Origin: Desulfuromonas sp. AOP6
GTDB lineage: Bacteria > Desulfobacterota > Desulfuromonadia > Desulfuromonadales > SZUA-540
Direction: 5' to 3'
Assembly (NCBI RefSeq): GCF_009731355.2
Contig: NZ_AP022810.1
Coordinates: forward strand, 1,578,001-1,642,000
Length of the DNA: 64,000 nt
Positions 16,661-24,866 of this stretch are shown here, piece after piece. Position 1 is the first letter of the stretch. Each line of letters opens with the position of its first letter. The position numbers were made by a program, and so were the translations under genes. The notes beneath the pieces were generated by a model. That model worked only from the letters and a program-made list of their open reading frames with translations. It was not told the origin of the DNA and ran no database searches.

Positions 16661-16728
16661 AAGTTAAACAAGTTTATGAGGTGTTGAATCAGCACCTCAC
16701 CCCATTCGCTTACTCCGTAAATTTCAAA

Positions 16729-17084
16729 GGGGGTGTCAAGGTTTCGACGGGGATCGGAAGCGAAGGTGGCATGCCGGGGACGCCAGTGGGCCTCGTTAAA
16801 AAACTGGCAACAATACAAACGCCGACTCTGACGTTTCGTACGCACTGGCAGCTTAATTGCTGCCTCGTCTCTTTCCTTATCGCCCGCGTAGGGTCTGAGA
16901 CGTCAATTTAGTGGGCTAGTCTCTGCAAGTGACTGCGGTGCAGAGGCGAAATAAAGCAGACTCGCCCGGTTCAAATCCTGTCTGTGGGAGCGGCTCCGGG
17001 TTAAACTCAAAACACCGACTAAGCATGTAGAAGCCTTACGTGAAAGGTTTTCGGACGCGGGTTCGATTCCCGCCACCTCCACCA
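16729..17084 (+). ncRNA. ssrA: Transfer-messenger RNA (tmRNA)
   Basis: The 5' GGGGGTG (16729-16735) pairs with CACCTCC (17074-17080), followed by ACCA, so the 3' CCA is encoded. The T arm GGGTTCGATTCCC and the 5' segment CAAGGTTTCGACGG are typical. The tag reading frame ends DSDVSYALAA followed by TAA at 16854-16856; the resume codon is uncertain (a GCC or GGC codon upstream). Molecule length of 356 bases is normal. A perfect inverted repeat ending at 17122 follows as terminator. Adjacent smpB confirms the identity. Confidence 0.96.
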
Positions 17085-17089
17085 AATTC

Positions 17090-17122
17090 AAAAGGACGAT
17101 CCCAATCGGGGTCGTCCTTTTG
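17090..17122 (+). terminator. Intrinsic terminator after ssrA
   Basis: A 14-bp stem (AAAAGGACGATCCC with GGGGTCGTCCTTTT, one wobble pair) closes a four-base loop. It stands between ssrA and the converging NlpC/P60 gene and may serve both. Confidence 0.85.
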
Positions 17123-17150
17123 TGCATTTTGGGACTTTTAACAAATTTCC

Positions 17151-18488
17151 TCAGTCAAGCAGCAAATTCATGTTCATCACCCTGTCTCGAAGACTGCCGA
17201 TCTTTAAAAGGAGGCCATTTTCTTCCACACCAGGCTGCAGGGTGGTGATCGCTGTTTTGCCGACGAGCCAGCGACCTTCCCGACCGGTTAAGGTTTCGGT
17301 GCGTACGCCCCAGAATGTATGCAGGAGGGCAGGGTGCCCATCGTATTCACCCAGGTAGAGCATGATGTGGCCTGGCAGCTGGACCAATGTCAGGAAGGGG
17401 ATTCCTTCGGAAAGGATAATTCTCTCGCGCTCTTTGGGGGCATGCTCCACTAGTGGTATGACTCTGCCTACCTGGGCCTGATCGGCTGAGTTGCGCGGCA
17501 GCCAGAAACCGAAGGGGGCAAAGAGGTCGCGGATGGTACCCGAACAGTCGCGGCCTTCATGGAGGTCACCCCAGCCATAGGGCTGTCCCATGAAACGTTC
17601 AGCCAAGCTGGCCAGCTTGAGCGGGGTCAGCACCAGCGGGAAGGACTCGGCCTGATCCTGGGGAATCCTGACTTCAATCCAGTGGGCCTTCCGGTTTGGG
17701 TCGGCCACGGGTACAAGCACGGTGTCGCCCGCTGGGGTACTGTCGCTCACCGGCAGAACCGTTCCTATGCTGGCGCTGAACAGGTAGTCTCCATCGGCAC
17801 CTTTCAAAACGACGTCATCCTGGGTGATCACGACATGTCTGGCCGAAGCGGTCATGTGGCCTGGGGGGACATCGACCCAGGCTAACTGGTTGAGGGAAAT
17901 CCAGCCATAAAGCAGGGTAGTTTCCACGAAGGCCCAGCCGCCATCAAGGCTCTGATGGGTGACCCGCAAAGGAGTACCGCCGGGCAGAACGCCATGCTGC
18001 AACAGGTCGAAGGGAAAACCCTGTCCGGCACCGCTCGGATCGTTGAACAGGGGGGATTGGGTCGGCAGGGCCCGCACATTCACTCGTCCCAGGGTGACGG
18101 CGCGGCGATCAAGGCTGGGGTATCGTCCGGCGTTGGCCTGACGTGTGAGGGTGTTCCTTTGTTCTGTGTCGAGGGGTTGGAGATTGGCGGCGTAAACCGC
18201 GCCTTCGTTCATCCAGTCGATGGCCCAGAAGGGGTGGCTGGCGCCGATACGATCTTTTTCGGGCTGCCAAGGGTGATAATGCTGCTCCAGAAATTTCGCC
18301 GCCATCTCCAGTTGAGTCTCCTCGGAGAGTAGAGGCCGTTGTTTATTGATATCCTGCAGGTAGGCGAGAGGGCTTTGGGGCAGAAGGGTCAGGTCCCGGA
18401 TGGTGCGCTGGGAAAGGTTGGGCTGGCATCCTGCCAACAACAGAATCAGCAGAAGGATTGGGATTGAAAATCCTGGTAGCCGTATCAT
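17151..18488 (-). CDS. SH3-domain NlpC/P60 lipoprotein (cell wall peptidase)
   Basis: A 445-residue predicted lipoprotein: the N-terminal hydrophobic segment ends in the lipobox LAGC at about residue 21. The middle has two SH3-like segments (RRAVTLGRVNVRALPTQ; GGWAFVETTLLYGWI), followed by a C-terminal NlpC/P60 domain with the catalytic cysteine in GRDCSGTIRD and a histidine in PGHIMLYLG. The family cuts gamma-D-glutamyl-diamino acid bonds in peptidoglycan stem peptides; the N_NLPC_P60 plus two SH3 arrangement matches enzymes that trim or recycle murein peptides. I chose ATG 18488, which has AAGGA upstream, over the open-frame start at 18548. It is convergent with ssrA and divergent from the oxidoreductase gene. 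Confidence 0.88.
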   Translation of the reverse strand: MIRLPGFSIPILLLILLLAGCQPNLSQRTIRDLTLLPQSPLAYLQDINKQRPLLSEETQLEMAAKFLEQHYHPWQPEKDRIGASHPFWAIDWMNEGAVYAANLQPLDTEQRNTLTRQANAGRYPSLDRRAVTLGRVNVRALPTQSPLFNDPSGAGQGFPFDLLQHGVLPGGTPLRVTHQSLDGGWAFVETTLLYGWISLNQLAWVDVPPGHMTASARHVVITQDDVVLKGADGDYLFSASIGTVLPVSDSTPAGDTVLVPVADPNRKAHWIEVRIPQDQAESFPLVLTPLKLASLAERFMGQPYGWGDLHEGRDCSGTIRDLFAPFGFWLPRNSADQAQVGRVIPLVEHAPKERERIILSEGIPFLTLVQLPGHIMLYLGEYDGHPALLHTFWGVRTETLTGREGRWLVGKTAITTLQPGVEENGLLLKIGSLRDRVMNMNLLLD

Positions 18489-18675
18489 CTGGACAAATCC
18501 TTGTAGCTGAAAAAAGTGGATGGCAAACAGAACCGCCTGCCTCATCATGATAAATCCTTCGTTCTTCTTTGGCTACTGTCCTCTTGTCGAAATCATGTCT
18601 GGTCATTTTATCAGGAGGGGATAGAATATCGTCTAAGGAAGTTAAGCACATTGCATTTTTACCTCGAGGTGTTCG

Positions 18676-20553
18676 ATGACTCAGTTCCAGCGTGTTCTTC
18701 TGGTCGATGCGGCCAGTGGTTTCTATCGCATGAAAAAGTATGGTTTCGACCGTTATTTCGGCCCTGTCGATCTCGGTATCCACATGACCGAGGAGTATCG
18801 CAGCCTCAATTTTGGCGTCGGTCTCTTTGCCGGTTCCATCTTTCCTGGTTCCAACCGACTGATGGTGACGGGCTATTCTCCCTGCTGGCAAGGGTATTAC
18901 ATCAGTTCCATGGGGGGAGCAGGATTGGTTTTCGATAATCTGGGTATCAACATGCTCAGCCTCGTCGGTAAAGCGCCGGTTCCCTCGGTGCTTTTTCTTA
19001 ACCGCAATCATGGCGAAGAGATCGAGGTCGAGGTGGTTCCGGTGGAAGCGTCGTCGATCTGGCAATCAGGACGCCAGGGCGTTTACGCCATGACCGACCG
19101 GGTCTATGATATGTTCGCTCATCGCTACGAGAACGACCCCCGCATTCTGGTCACCGGACCGGCGTCCGTCTCAACGGACATGGGCGGCATCATGTCCGTT
19201 CCCATCAATAAGGGAAAGATCAGCCACGTCGACACCTGGGCCGGGCGTGGTGGTTTCGGCAGCGCTATGGTGCAGAAGCACGGCATCGTGGCCATCATCT
19301 ATGGCGGCACCCTGGTCAACGAGGATTTTCGCGACCGCAAGGTGGTCGACGAATGGTTTCGTAACAAATACAACCTGCATCTGATGCAGAAGGATCTGGA
19401 GGTCACCACCAAATATCGTTACGACGAAAAACTGCAGACAGGTGGAACCTTTGGGGTCAACTATGCCGGCATGGGGGGACGGATTCTGGCTTTCAACTAC
19501 CGCACCATCTTCTGGAGCGAAGAAGAACGCCTGGCCCTGCACGAAAACATGGTTTTGAATCACTATCTGAAGCAGTTCAATGAAGAGACCATCCGCAAAA
19601 AACAGCAGGCTACCTGCGGCGAGCCCTGTGTCGCTGTGTGCAAGAAGCTGAACGGCCAATATAAGAAGGATTACGAACCCTACCAGACCTTGGGCCCACT
19701 CTGCGGGATTTTCGACCAGCGGTCGGCAGAAAAACTCAACCGTCACTGCGACGCCATGGGCTTCGACGCCATCTCCAGTGGCGGGGTGCTGGCCTGGCTG
19801 ATGGATTTGCTCGATCAGGGGATATTAACACCGGCGGAACTCGGCGTGACTGAGCAACCCCGTTGGTCGCTGGCGCAGTTTGACGTGGTGGCCGATTCAA
19901 TGCACAACGCGCAGTTGGGCTGCGATCTTATTGACGCCATTTTGGAGCGGCGAGGAATTCTCGATTTTCGCGAAGGGGTGCGCAAGTGGAGCCGACTGCA
20001 TTCGCACCAGAAGGGGATCAAGCTGCACGACAGCCTCGTATATGTTGCCTTCAACCGCCGTGGCTGGATGGTGCCGAACCAGTACTGGGTGGCCGGGGTA
20101 CTTGCGCCCATGGCCATTATGGGCAAATACTACATGATCTATAGTTACGACTTCGTCCCGCCACGGACCCTGGGGCGCATGTGCGCCGAACGCATGAAAA
20201 AGGAACTTATCCTCGACAATCTCGGCACCTGCCGTTTTCACCGGGGCTGGGCCGAAGAGATGCTGCCCGAAGTCATGGGGTCGCTCTATCAAAGCAAAGA
20301 CGCCTACCAGCGCGCCATCTCCGTGCTAGCCAGTCGCCTCAACAGTCGCAACAGCCCTATTTTCTGGGAGTCGGAGCGCAATATCGATTACCTGCATACC
20401 TTTTTGAAACGCAAAAAAACCGTGGACGTCGAGGTGGACCCGCGCCTTGATGATTGGCTGCAGAGGTTTGAAATGGACAAGGTTGAGGCGGCCCGGGAAT
20501 TCTGGTACGAAACGCTCATGGGTATCGACGAGAGCCTGCGGGAGTTTTTCTAA
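18676..20553 (+). CDS. Aldehyde:ferredoxin oxidoreductase-family tungstoenzyme, GAPOR-like
   Basis: A 625-residue member of the tungsten aldehyde:ferredoxin oxidoreductase superfamily. The N-terminal domain has FAGSIFPGSNRL and the MGGAGLVFDNLG pterin-binding segment. The [4Fe-4S] ligands appear as C-x3-C-x3-C in CGEPCVAVC near residue 315 and a later cysteine in LDNLGTC near 517. The DYGI/DLGI-type opening and FAGS.FPGS pattern resemble archaeal glyceraldehyde-3-phosphate:ferredoxin oxidoreductase more than ordinary AOR, judged from memory. It would oxidise an aldehyde to an acid and reduce ferredoxin in the cytoplasm. ATG 18676 has CGAGG upstream. It stands alone, without cofactor genes next to it. 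The superfamily call is firm; the substrate is not. Confidence 0.8.
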   Translation: MTQFQRVLLVDAASGFYRMKKYGFDRYFGPVDLGIHMTEEYRSLNFGVGLFAGSIFPGSNRLMVTGYSPCWQGYYISSMGGAGLVFDNLGINMLSLVGKAPVPSVLFLNRNHGEEIEVEVVPVEASSIWQSGRQGVYAMTDRVYDMFAHRYENDPRILVTGPASVSTDMGGIMSVPINKGKISHVDTWAGRGGFGSAMVQKHGIVAIIYGGTLVNEDFRDRKVVDEWFRNKYNLHLMQKDLEVTTKYRYDEKLQTGGTFGVNYAGMGGRILAFNYRTIFWSEEERLALHENMVLNHYLKQFNEETIRKKQQATCGEPCVAVCKKLNGQYKKDYEPYQTLGPLCGIFDQRSAEKLNRHCDAMGFDAISSGGVLAWLMDLLDQGILTPAELGVTEQPRWSLAQFDVVADSMHNAQLGCDLIDAILERRGILDFREGVRKWSRLHSHQKGIKLHDSLVYVAFNRRGWMVPNQYWVAGVLAPMAIMGKYYMIYSYDFVPPRTLGRMCAERMKKELILDNLGTCRFHRGWAEEMLPEVMGSLYQSKDAYQRAISVLASRLNSRNSPIFWESERNIDYLHTFLKRKKTVDVEVDPRLDDWLQRFEMDKVEAAREFWYETLMGIDESLREFF

Positions 20554-20646
20554 ACCCAAGGGTAAGGTTGCCGGCAGGGCAGGGGTTGCCAGGGAAAAAG
20601 ACTCTATGCTATCGTCCCCGAAGTTTTCCGGGGAGGTTCGTTTTTC

Positions 20647-20838
20647 ATGCTCTTTTTGCTGCTGCTGATTCCCATCGCTATTCTCTGCGCCATTCTTGCC
20701 TGGCTAAGCTGGCGCGCCCGTCATCGCAAGGTGGCGCTGGTAATGGTGGGAATCAGCCTGTTTTCTTCCACCATCTGTATCGTCACGATTATTGGCAGCG
20801 TCTTTTTTTACCAGGCTCTCGAAAAATCTCTCGGATAG
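20647..20838 (+). CDS. Small two-helix membrane protein, unknown
   Basis: A 63-residue protein with two hydrophobic helices (about residues 2-20 and 31-55) joined by a basic RARHRK turn. GGGGAGG lies 12 bases before ATG 20647, a slightly long spacing. It follows the tungstoenzyme gene by 93 bases and precedes another membrane protein gene by 40 bases. I do not recognise a family. Confidence 0.55.
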   Translation: MLFLLLLIPIAILCAILAWLSWRARHRKVALVMVGISLFSSTICIVTIIGSVFFYQALEKSLG

Positions 20839-20878
20839 CTTTACTGTAGGTTGTGGCCGGACGTCAGGGGCAGGGATT

Positions 20879-21820
20879 ATGCGCAAAAAACTTATTTACA
20901 GCGGCGTGATAGTTGTCTTGCTTTTTTTTTCAGTTCTCCCTGGCCCGCGCGGGGTGCTGTACGATAACGCCTTGTTCAGGTCGATAGACAGCGCCGCCCT
21001 GACCTATGTAAACGAGGCACTTTTGCGGGCTGGTGGAAGTTACGTCATTGCCCGCACTCTCAACGCGGTCATTTCCGTGGTGCAGGAAAGTGAGCTGATG
21101 GTCCAGCCGGCCGGCGTCGGCGTCACCCTGGCTCTCGGCCAGGCTCTTGATCCTGTCAACGATCTGGTTGAGCGTTTTTCCTGGGTAATGTTGGCGTGCC
21201 TGGCTTCTCTTGGCATCCAGAAGGTTCTCATTGAAATTAGTCCCTGGCTGAGCATCCAGGTTCTTCTGGTCGGCTCTCTGACCTTTTTCCTGGCGGCGCT
21301 GTGGTCATCGGGGCGCTTTTCCGCCAATTTTGCACGACTGGCCAAATCCCTGCTGCTGGTGGTTGTCCTGGTTCGCTTTTGTGTGCCGGCCATGGCCTGG
21401 ATCAACAACGCGGCCTATGATGCGGTACTGGAACAGCGGTATGCCGAAACCATCAACGAAGTGAAGTACGACCTTGAAACGCTTCAAAAAGTGGTTCCTG
21501 ACGCGGCCGGCGTAACAGCGTCATCACCTGAAAATTCTGCCGGCTGGCTGGAAAAAACCCGTCAGGCATTGAACCAGGCCGCCGAGCAGAGTCTGAGCGT
21601 CCTTGATTTTCGCCAACGGCTTGACGCCGTCAAACGGGTTAGCACCGGCATCTTCGATAAGTTGATTCAGCTGGTGGTCATCTTCGTGCTCAATACCATT
21701 TTGCTGCCCCTTTTTTTCCTCTGGGGATTTTTGCGACTGGGGCGGATGATATTCACTCCAGATTTTGGTAAGGTCGTAGAGCATAGGGTGCGCGAGGGTA
21801 TTTCAGGAAAAAATCGCTGA
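20879..21820 (+). CDS. Conserved inner-membrane protein, unknown
   Basis: A 313-residue protein with an N-terminal signal-anchor (residues 5-20), hydrophobic segments at about 95-115, 125-142, 152-172 and 265-290, and a periplasmic or cytoplasmic helical region between 175 and 255 rich in charged and glutamine residues. I chose ATG 20879, with CAGGG just upstream; the longer frame starting at 20792 overlaps the small membrane protein gene. It ends 49 bases before the YecA-like gene. I do not recognise a family and no catalytic motif is visible. Confidence 0.65.
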   Translation: MRKKLIYSGVIVVLLFFSVLPGPRGVLYDNALFRSIDSAALTYVNEALLRAGGSYVIARTLNAVISVVQESELMVQPAGVGVTLALGQALDPVNDLVERFSWVMLACLASLGIQKVLIEISPWLSIQVLLVGSLTFFLAALWSSGRFSANFARLAKSLLLVVVLVRFCVPAMAWINNAAYDAVLEQRYAETINEVKYDLETLQKVVPDAAGVTASSPENSAGWLEKTRQALNQAAEQSLSVLDFRQRLDAVKRVSTGIFDKLIQLVVIFVLNTILLPLFFLWGFLRLGRMIFTPDFGKVVEHRVREGISGKNR

Positions 21821-21869
21821 TACTCACCAATATATTTTATGGTGGAAAAGGTTACAGGTTATTTAAGAC

Positions 21870-22595
21870 ATGTTGACTGAAAACGAAAAAAGGGCTCTGA
21901 AGACGCTTCTGGACCATGCTGTGGATCCGAAAGAGGCCATGTGCCTCGACCAACTGGAGGGCTACCTCTTTGGCCTGGCGATTACACCGGACAGTACGGA
22001 ACCGGGGGAATGGTTTGCCGATATTTTTGGTGAATCCCTGGCGGCATTCCCTGATTCCGCTGAGTCGGACCGACTTTTTGCCACCTTGACGGAAACGATC
22101 CTTCGGCTCCAGTCCCTTCGCAAAGTATCGAAACTCGATTTTCCCTTTGACCTGGCGCTACAGAAAGCAAATAATTTTTTAGCCGTTAAAAAGTGGGCTT
22201 CCGGCCTGGATAAGGCTCTGGCCCGGCGCGCTTATCTGTGGATGCCGGAAGAAGTCCTGGAAAAAACCGAAATGGATGAAGACCGCGAAGCGATCATGAA
22301 TTGCCTTCTGATCGTTTTGGGGGTGGCTCATCCCGAAAAACTTCCCGAAATGTTCGAAGGTGTTGGCGAAAACGAAAAAGAGATCATGGGAGTCTGGAAC
22401 CAGCTGCTGGATCAGCTGGCTCTGGCGGTAGAATCTCTGCAGGACTTTGCCGATTTTCTGCAGATGCAGAAAGCTGGCGGAGCTATTGGGGAACAGCGCT
22501 CATTTTTGGTCACTTCAGGCGGGCGTACGGGTCGAAACGACCCCTGCCCCTGTCGCAGTGGCAAAAAATATAAAAAATGTTGTGGCCTGAATTAA
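21870..22595 (+). CDS. YecA/UPF0149-like protein with C-terminal SEC-C zinc motif
   Basis: A 241-residue cytoplasmic protein. The N-terminal 190 residues match the helical YecA/YgfB-like fold ([12 protein letters not shown] and the long helical region), and the last about 22 residues are a SEC-C motif ([19 protein letters not shown]) that binds zinc through CxCx(8)CC. In E. coli YecA and SecM/SecA biology the motif serves to contact SecB or ribosomes; here function is unknown. A bidirectional terminator follows at 22637, shared with the convergent DUF3014 gene. Confidence 0.85.
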   Translation: MLTENEKRALKTLLDHAVDPKEAMCLDQLEGYLFGLAITPDSTEPGEWFADIFGESLAAFPDSAESDRLFATLTETILRLQSLRKVSKLDFPFDLALQKANNFLAVKKWASGLDKALARRAYLWMPEEVLEKTEMDEDREAIMNCLLIVLGVAHPEKLPEMFEGVGENEKEIMGVWNQLLDQLALAVESLQDFADFLQMQKAGGAIGEQRSFLVTSGGRTGRNDPCPCRSGKKYKKCCGLN

Positions 22596-22636
22596 TAAAT
22601 GAGGTGATTCGTCCGGTGGCTCAAACTGGCGGAACT

Positions 22637-22666
22637 AAAAAGGCGATCATTTTTGATCGCCTTTTT
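22637..22666. terminator. Bidirectional intrinsic terminator
   Basis: AAAAGGCGATCA pairs with TGATCGCCTTTT around a short T loop, with A and T runs on both sides. It lies between the converging YecA-like and DUF3014 genes. Confidence 0.9.
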
Positions 22667-22676
22667 AGCTGGAGGA

Positions 22677-23483
22677 TCAGGTTCGCGGTAAACTGACCAG
22701 GTGCCCTCGTATCTCGCTCAACTTGCTCTTTATCTTCAAGGCGTTTTGTGGTCCGATGCGAAGGAGTATTTTGCGTCCCGCCGAGAGGGCTTCGAGATCT
22801 GGGTCAGTATAACGGTAGCGCACAACATGGCGTGTTACCCTGATGGGCTCCGCTACGGTCGGTGCTTTCACCAGATGGTCGATCACTTCGATGAGGCGGT
22901 CGTTGAAGGTGCCATCAGGGTAGCCCATATCCCGGTAGGCCTGTTGGAATAGAGGATAGAAACGCACATAGAGGTCGACGGCTTTCTCGCTGTTCAATCC
23001 TTCCACAAAACGCACAAAAGGGGCGTATCGCTGGTAATTATCCGGGCTGATGATGGTTTGCTCTGCTCCTTCGGTCACCTGGAAAGAGCCACCCACCGGA
23101 CGTACAGGCAGACGGTTCGCCGCCAGTTGCGCCTTCGGGAGAGTGTCGACCAGAAGAACCAGTCGACGGATAAAGTGGTCGAGAATGAAAAGGTTCTCCG
23201 GGTTTGATTCAGGGCTTAATCCGCGGATTTCCGCTGCCATGGCTGAATCACTTTCGTCCAGCGTCGGCAGGGGAGGGGTTGAACTCTCTTTCCTGGCCGG
23301 AAGTTCAGGAACCGGATGAATAATGGCAGGCGTCTTGTCCGCTGGTGGTGCGGTGGGGGTAACGACTGGCTGCCGGGCCGGTTCGGTTGGGGAGGGTGGA
23401 AATAGATCCTTCCAGAGGGACAGTAGAAAGATGACGCCCAGCATCAGGGCGAGGGATGTGGCCAGCATGGTCGTTTTTTTCAT
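22677..23483 (-). CDS. DUF3014 domain protein, membrane anchored
   Basis: A 268-residue protein with an N-terminal membrane anchor (residues 8-23), a proline-rich linker of about 50 residues (SPTEPARQPVVTPTAPPA and following), and a globular domain from about residue 90. The domain has PVGGSFQVTEG, NYQRYAPFVRFVE and the YPLFQQAYRDMGYPDGTF segment of the DUF3014 family, probably facing the periplasm. ATG 23483 is chosen over the TTG at 23522 because it begins the anchor with MKKTT. Function is unknown. Confidence 0.82.
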   Translation of the reverse strand: MKKTTMLATSLALMLGVIFLLSLWKDLFPPSPTEPARQPVVTPTAPPADKTPAIIHPVPELPARKESSTPPLPTLDESDSAMAAEIRGLSPESNPENLFILDHFIRRLVLLVDTLPKAQLAANRLPVRPVGGSFQVTEGAEQTIISPDNYQRYAPFVRFVEGLNSEKAVDLYVRFYPLFQQAYRDMGYPDGTFNDRLIEVIDHLVKAPTVAEPIRVTRHVVRYRYTDPDLEALSAGRKILLRIGPQNALKIKSKLSEIRGHLVSLPRT

Positions 23484-23567
23484 AACATTTTCCCGTATTC
23501 GAGCCTGGGGTGAAATGACCAAATTTCAAAACGGCTTCAGGTTACCTCAACCAGAAAGCTCTTTCCA

Positions 23568-24236
23568 GTGAAGAATATGCGATTGTCTGAGCGCCTGGTC
23601 TATTATTCAAAGGCCGAAGAACTGGCCAATCGCCTGACGCACGGTTTGGGTGCCCTCGCAGGTGTGGTCGGTTTCGTCATCCTGATGAAAGCAGCCTTTC
23701 ACACTGCCGATCCTTGGCGCATTACCAGTAGTGCCATCTACGGAACCGGCCTGGTCACTTTTTACACTCTTTCAACCCTTTACCACACAGTGCGAACTCC
23801 CGGTGTCAGGTACGTTTTTCGTATCCTCGACCACGCCAGTATTTTTCTCATGATTGCCGGAACCTACACGCCTTTCACTCTGGTCAGCCTCAATGGTGCC
23901 TGGGGATGGTCGTTGTTTGGTACGGTCTGGGGCCTGGCCCTTGTTGGCATGACTTTCAAGGCCTTCATGCCGCATCGCCTGCGAATTGTTGCACCTCTCC
24001 TCTACATCGGCCTGGGTTGGCTGGTGATCATCGCGATCAAACCCCTCCTGGTAGCTGTACCACTACCGGGAGTTCTGTTACTGGTAGCGGGCGGAGTGGC
24101 CTACACCTTGGGCGTCCTCTTCTACGCGATTGAGCGTATTCCTTTCAACCATGCCATCTGGCATCTTTTTGTACTGGCTGGCAGCTTCTTGCATTATCTG
24201 GCCATCTATTTATACGTGGTTCCCATGAAAGTCTGA
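23568..24236 (+). CDS. Hemolysin III / PAQR-family membrane protein
   Basis: A 222-residue seven-helix membrane protein of the hemolysin III/YqfA branch of the PAQR (CREST) superfamily, possible metal-dependent membrane hydrolases. Conserved metal-site residues appear as N-x3-HG in NRLTHGLG, S-x3-H in STLYHTV, D-H in ILDHASIF and the C-terminal H-x3-H in NHAIWHLF. The start is GTG 23568 or ATG 23577; no clear binding site decides. The old name hemolysin should not be taken as a toxin call. It lies 84 bases from the divergent DUF3014 gene. Confidence 0.88.
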   Translation: MKNMRLSERLVYYSKAEELANRLTHGLGALAGVVGFVILMKAAFHTADPWRITSSAIYGTGLVTFYTLSTLYHTVRTPGVRYVFRILDHASIFLMIAGTYTPFTLVSLNGAWGWSLFGTVWGLALVGMTFKAFMPHRLRIVAPLLYIGLGWLVIIAIKPLLVAVPLPGVLLLVAGGVAYTLGVLFYAIERIPFNHAIWHLFVLAGSFLHYLAIYLYVVPMKV

Positions 24237-24310
24237 GTGATTGTTTCTTTGGCCTGGAATGACCTTGTCGGTCTGAGAATGGTGCTTACGAGGAACGTCT
24301 TGAGGTGGGT

Positions 24311-24342
24311 GCCGGACGGCCCTTTGGCCATGGCCGTCCGGC
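24311..24342. repeat. Perfect GC-rich inverted repeat between convergent genes
   Basis: GCCGGACGGCC and GGCCGTCCGGC form an 11-bp perfect stem with a 10-base loop. It lacks a T run on either side. Its place between the converging hemolysin III and shikimate-related genes suggests a two-way transcription or RNA end. Confidence 0.7.
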
Positions 24343-24363
24343 GAATGCGCTGGTAAGAGAGCC

Positions 24364-24570
24364 CTATTCCTCGGGTATTTTGAAGACCTCGAGAACCCCT
24401 GGCAGTGCCTTGATTCTTTGGGCGTCGAACTCCCTGGTCTCGCCGATAACCCCGATGATAATCCGGTTGGCGCCGGTGGACTGATGAAAATCGAAATCGT
24501 GGTCGACCAGAAACTGTTTGATCTGGCTCAGTTCATCTTCCGAGGCACCTTTTTTCATGACGACGAGCAT
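24364..24570 (-). CDS. Free-standing DAHP synthase-type ferredoxin-like regulatory domain
   Basis: A 68-residue protein that matches only the N-terminal ferredoxin-like domain of type I-beta 3-deoxy-7-phosphoheptulonate synthase: it opens MLVVMKKGASEDEL, continues with IIIGVIGETR and ends LPGVLEVFKI, paralleling the Thermotoga enzyme's first 70 residues. In the full enzymes this domain binds tyrosine or phenylalanine and mediates feedback. Here no catalytic barrel follows. Its neighbour, 3 bases upstream on the same strand, is chorismate mutase, which strongly suggests a role in aromatic amino acid control, perhaps as a partner subunit. The assignment rests on motif similarity by eye. Confidence 0.75.
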   Translation of the reverse strand: MLVVMKKGASEDELSQIKQFLVDHDFDFHQSTGANRIIIGVIGETREFDAQRIKALPGVLEVFKIPEE

Positions 24571-24573
24571 GGG

Positions 24574-24846
24574 CTAGAGTCCTTTCGTGCGAATGCGTTC
24601 GAGGCGACGTGATTCGTCGATGACACGTTCAAAGAGACGGACAATAGCCTCATCCTCCAGTGGTCCCGGATTCATGGTTTTCATCCGCTGGAAGATACGC
24701 TTCTCCCGTTCGGGGTCATAGACGGGCAACTGCCGTTCTTTTTTTATCTCCCCTATTTTCAGGGCCAGATCGGCGCGCAGGTTGAAGATTTTCAGCAATT
24801 CGTCGTCCAGTCGGTTGATTTCTTCCCTGATGGTATCGATATCCAA
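24574..24846 (-). CDS. Chorismate mutase, AroQ type
   Basis: A 90-residue, all-helical AroQ-class chorismate mutase that converts chorismate to prephenate for phenylalanine and tyrosine. The family pattern is clear: IREEINRLDDELLKIFNLRADLALKIGEIK with the catalytic R and K, then VYDPEREKRIF and a C-terminal ESRRLE. The start is the TTG at 24846, with GGAGAG just upstream; longer frames from 24975 have no homology and overlap nadB. It sits between nadB and the free-standing regulatory domain, all on the minus strand. Confidence 0.88.
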   Translation of the reverse strand: MDIDTIREEINRLDDELLKIFNLRADLALKIGEIKKERQLPVYDPEREKRIFQRMKTMNPGPLEDEAIVRLFERVIDESRRLERIRTKGL

Positions 24847-24866
24847 GGGTCTCTCCAGGCCGGGGG

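Noticed and set aside
16903-17127. Minus-strand frame with a VEVAGIEPASE-like sequence
   Set aside because: It lies antisense to the tmRNA 3' part; such motifs are the familiar artefact of translating tRNA-like T arms.
23568-24236. Hemolysin III as a toxin
   Set aside because: The family name is historical; the sequence is a PAQR-type membrane protein with metal-site residues and no sign of secretion.
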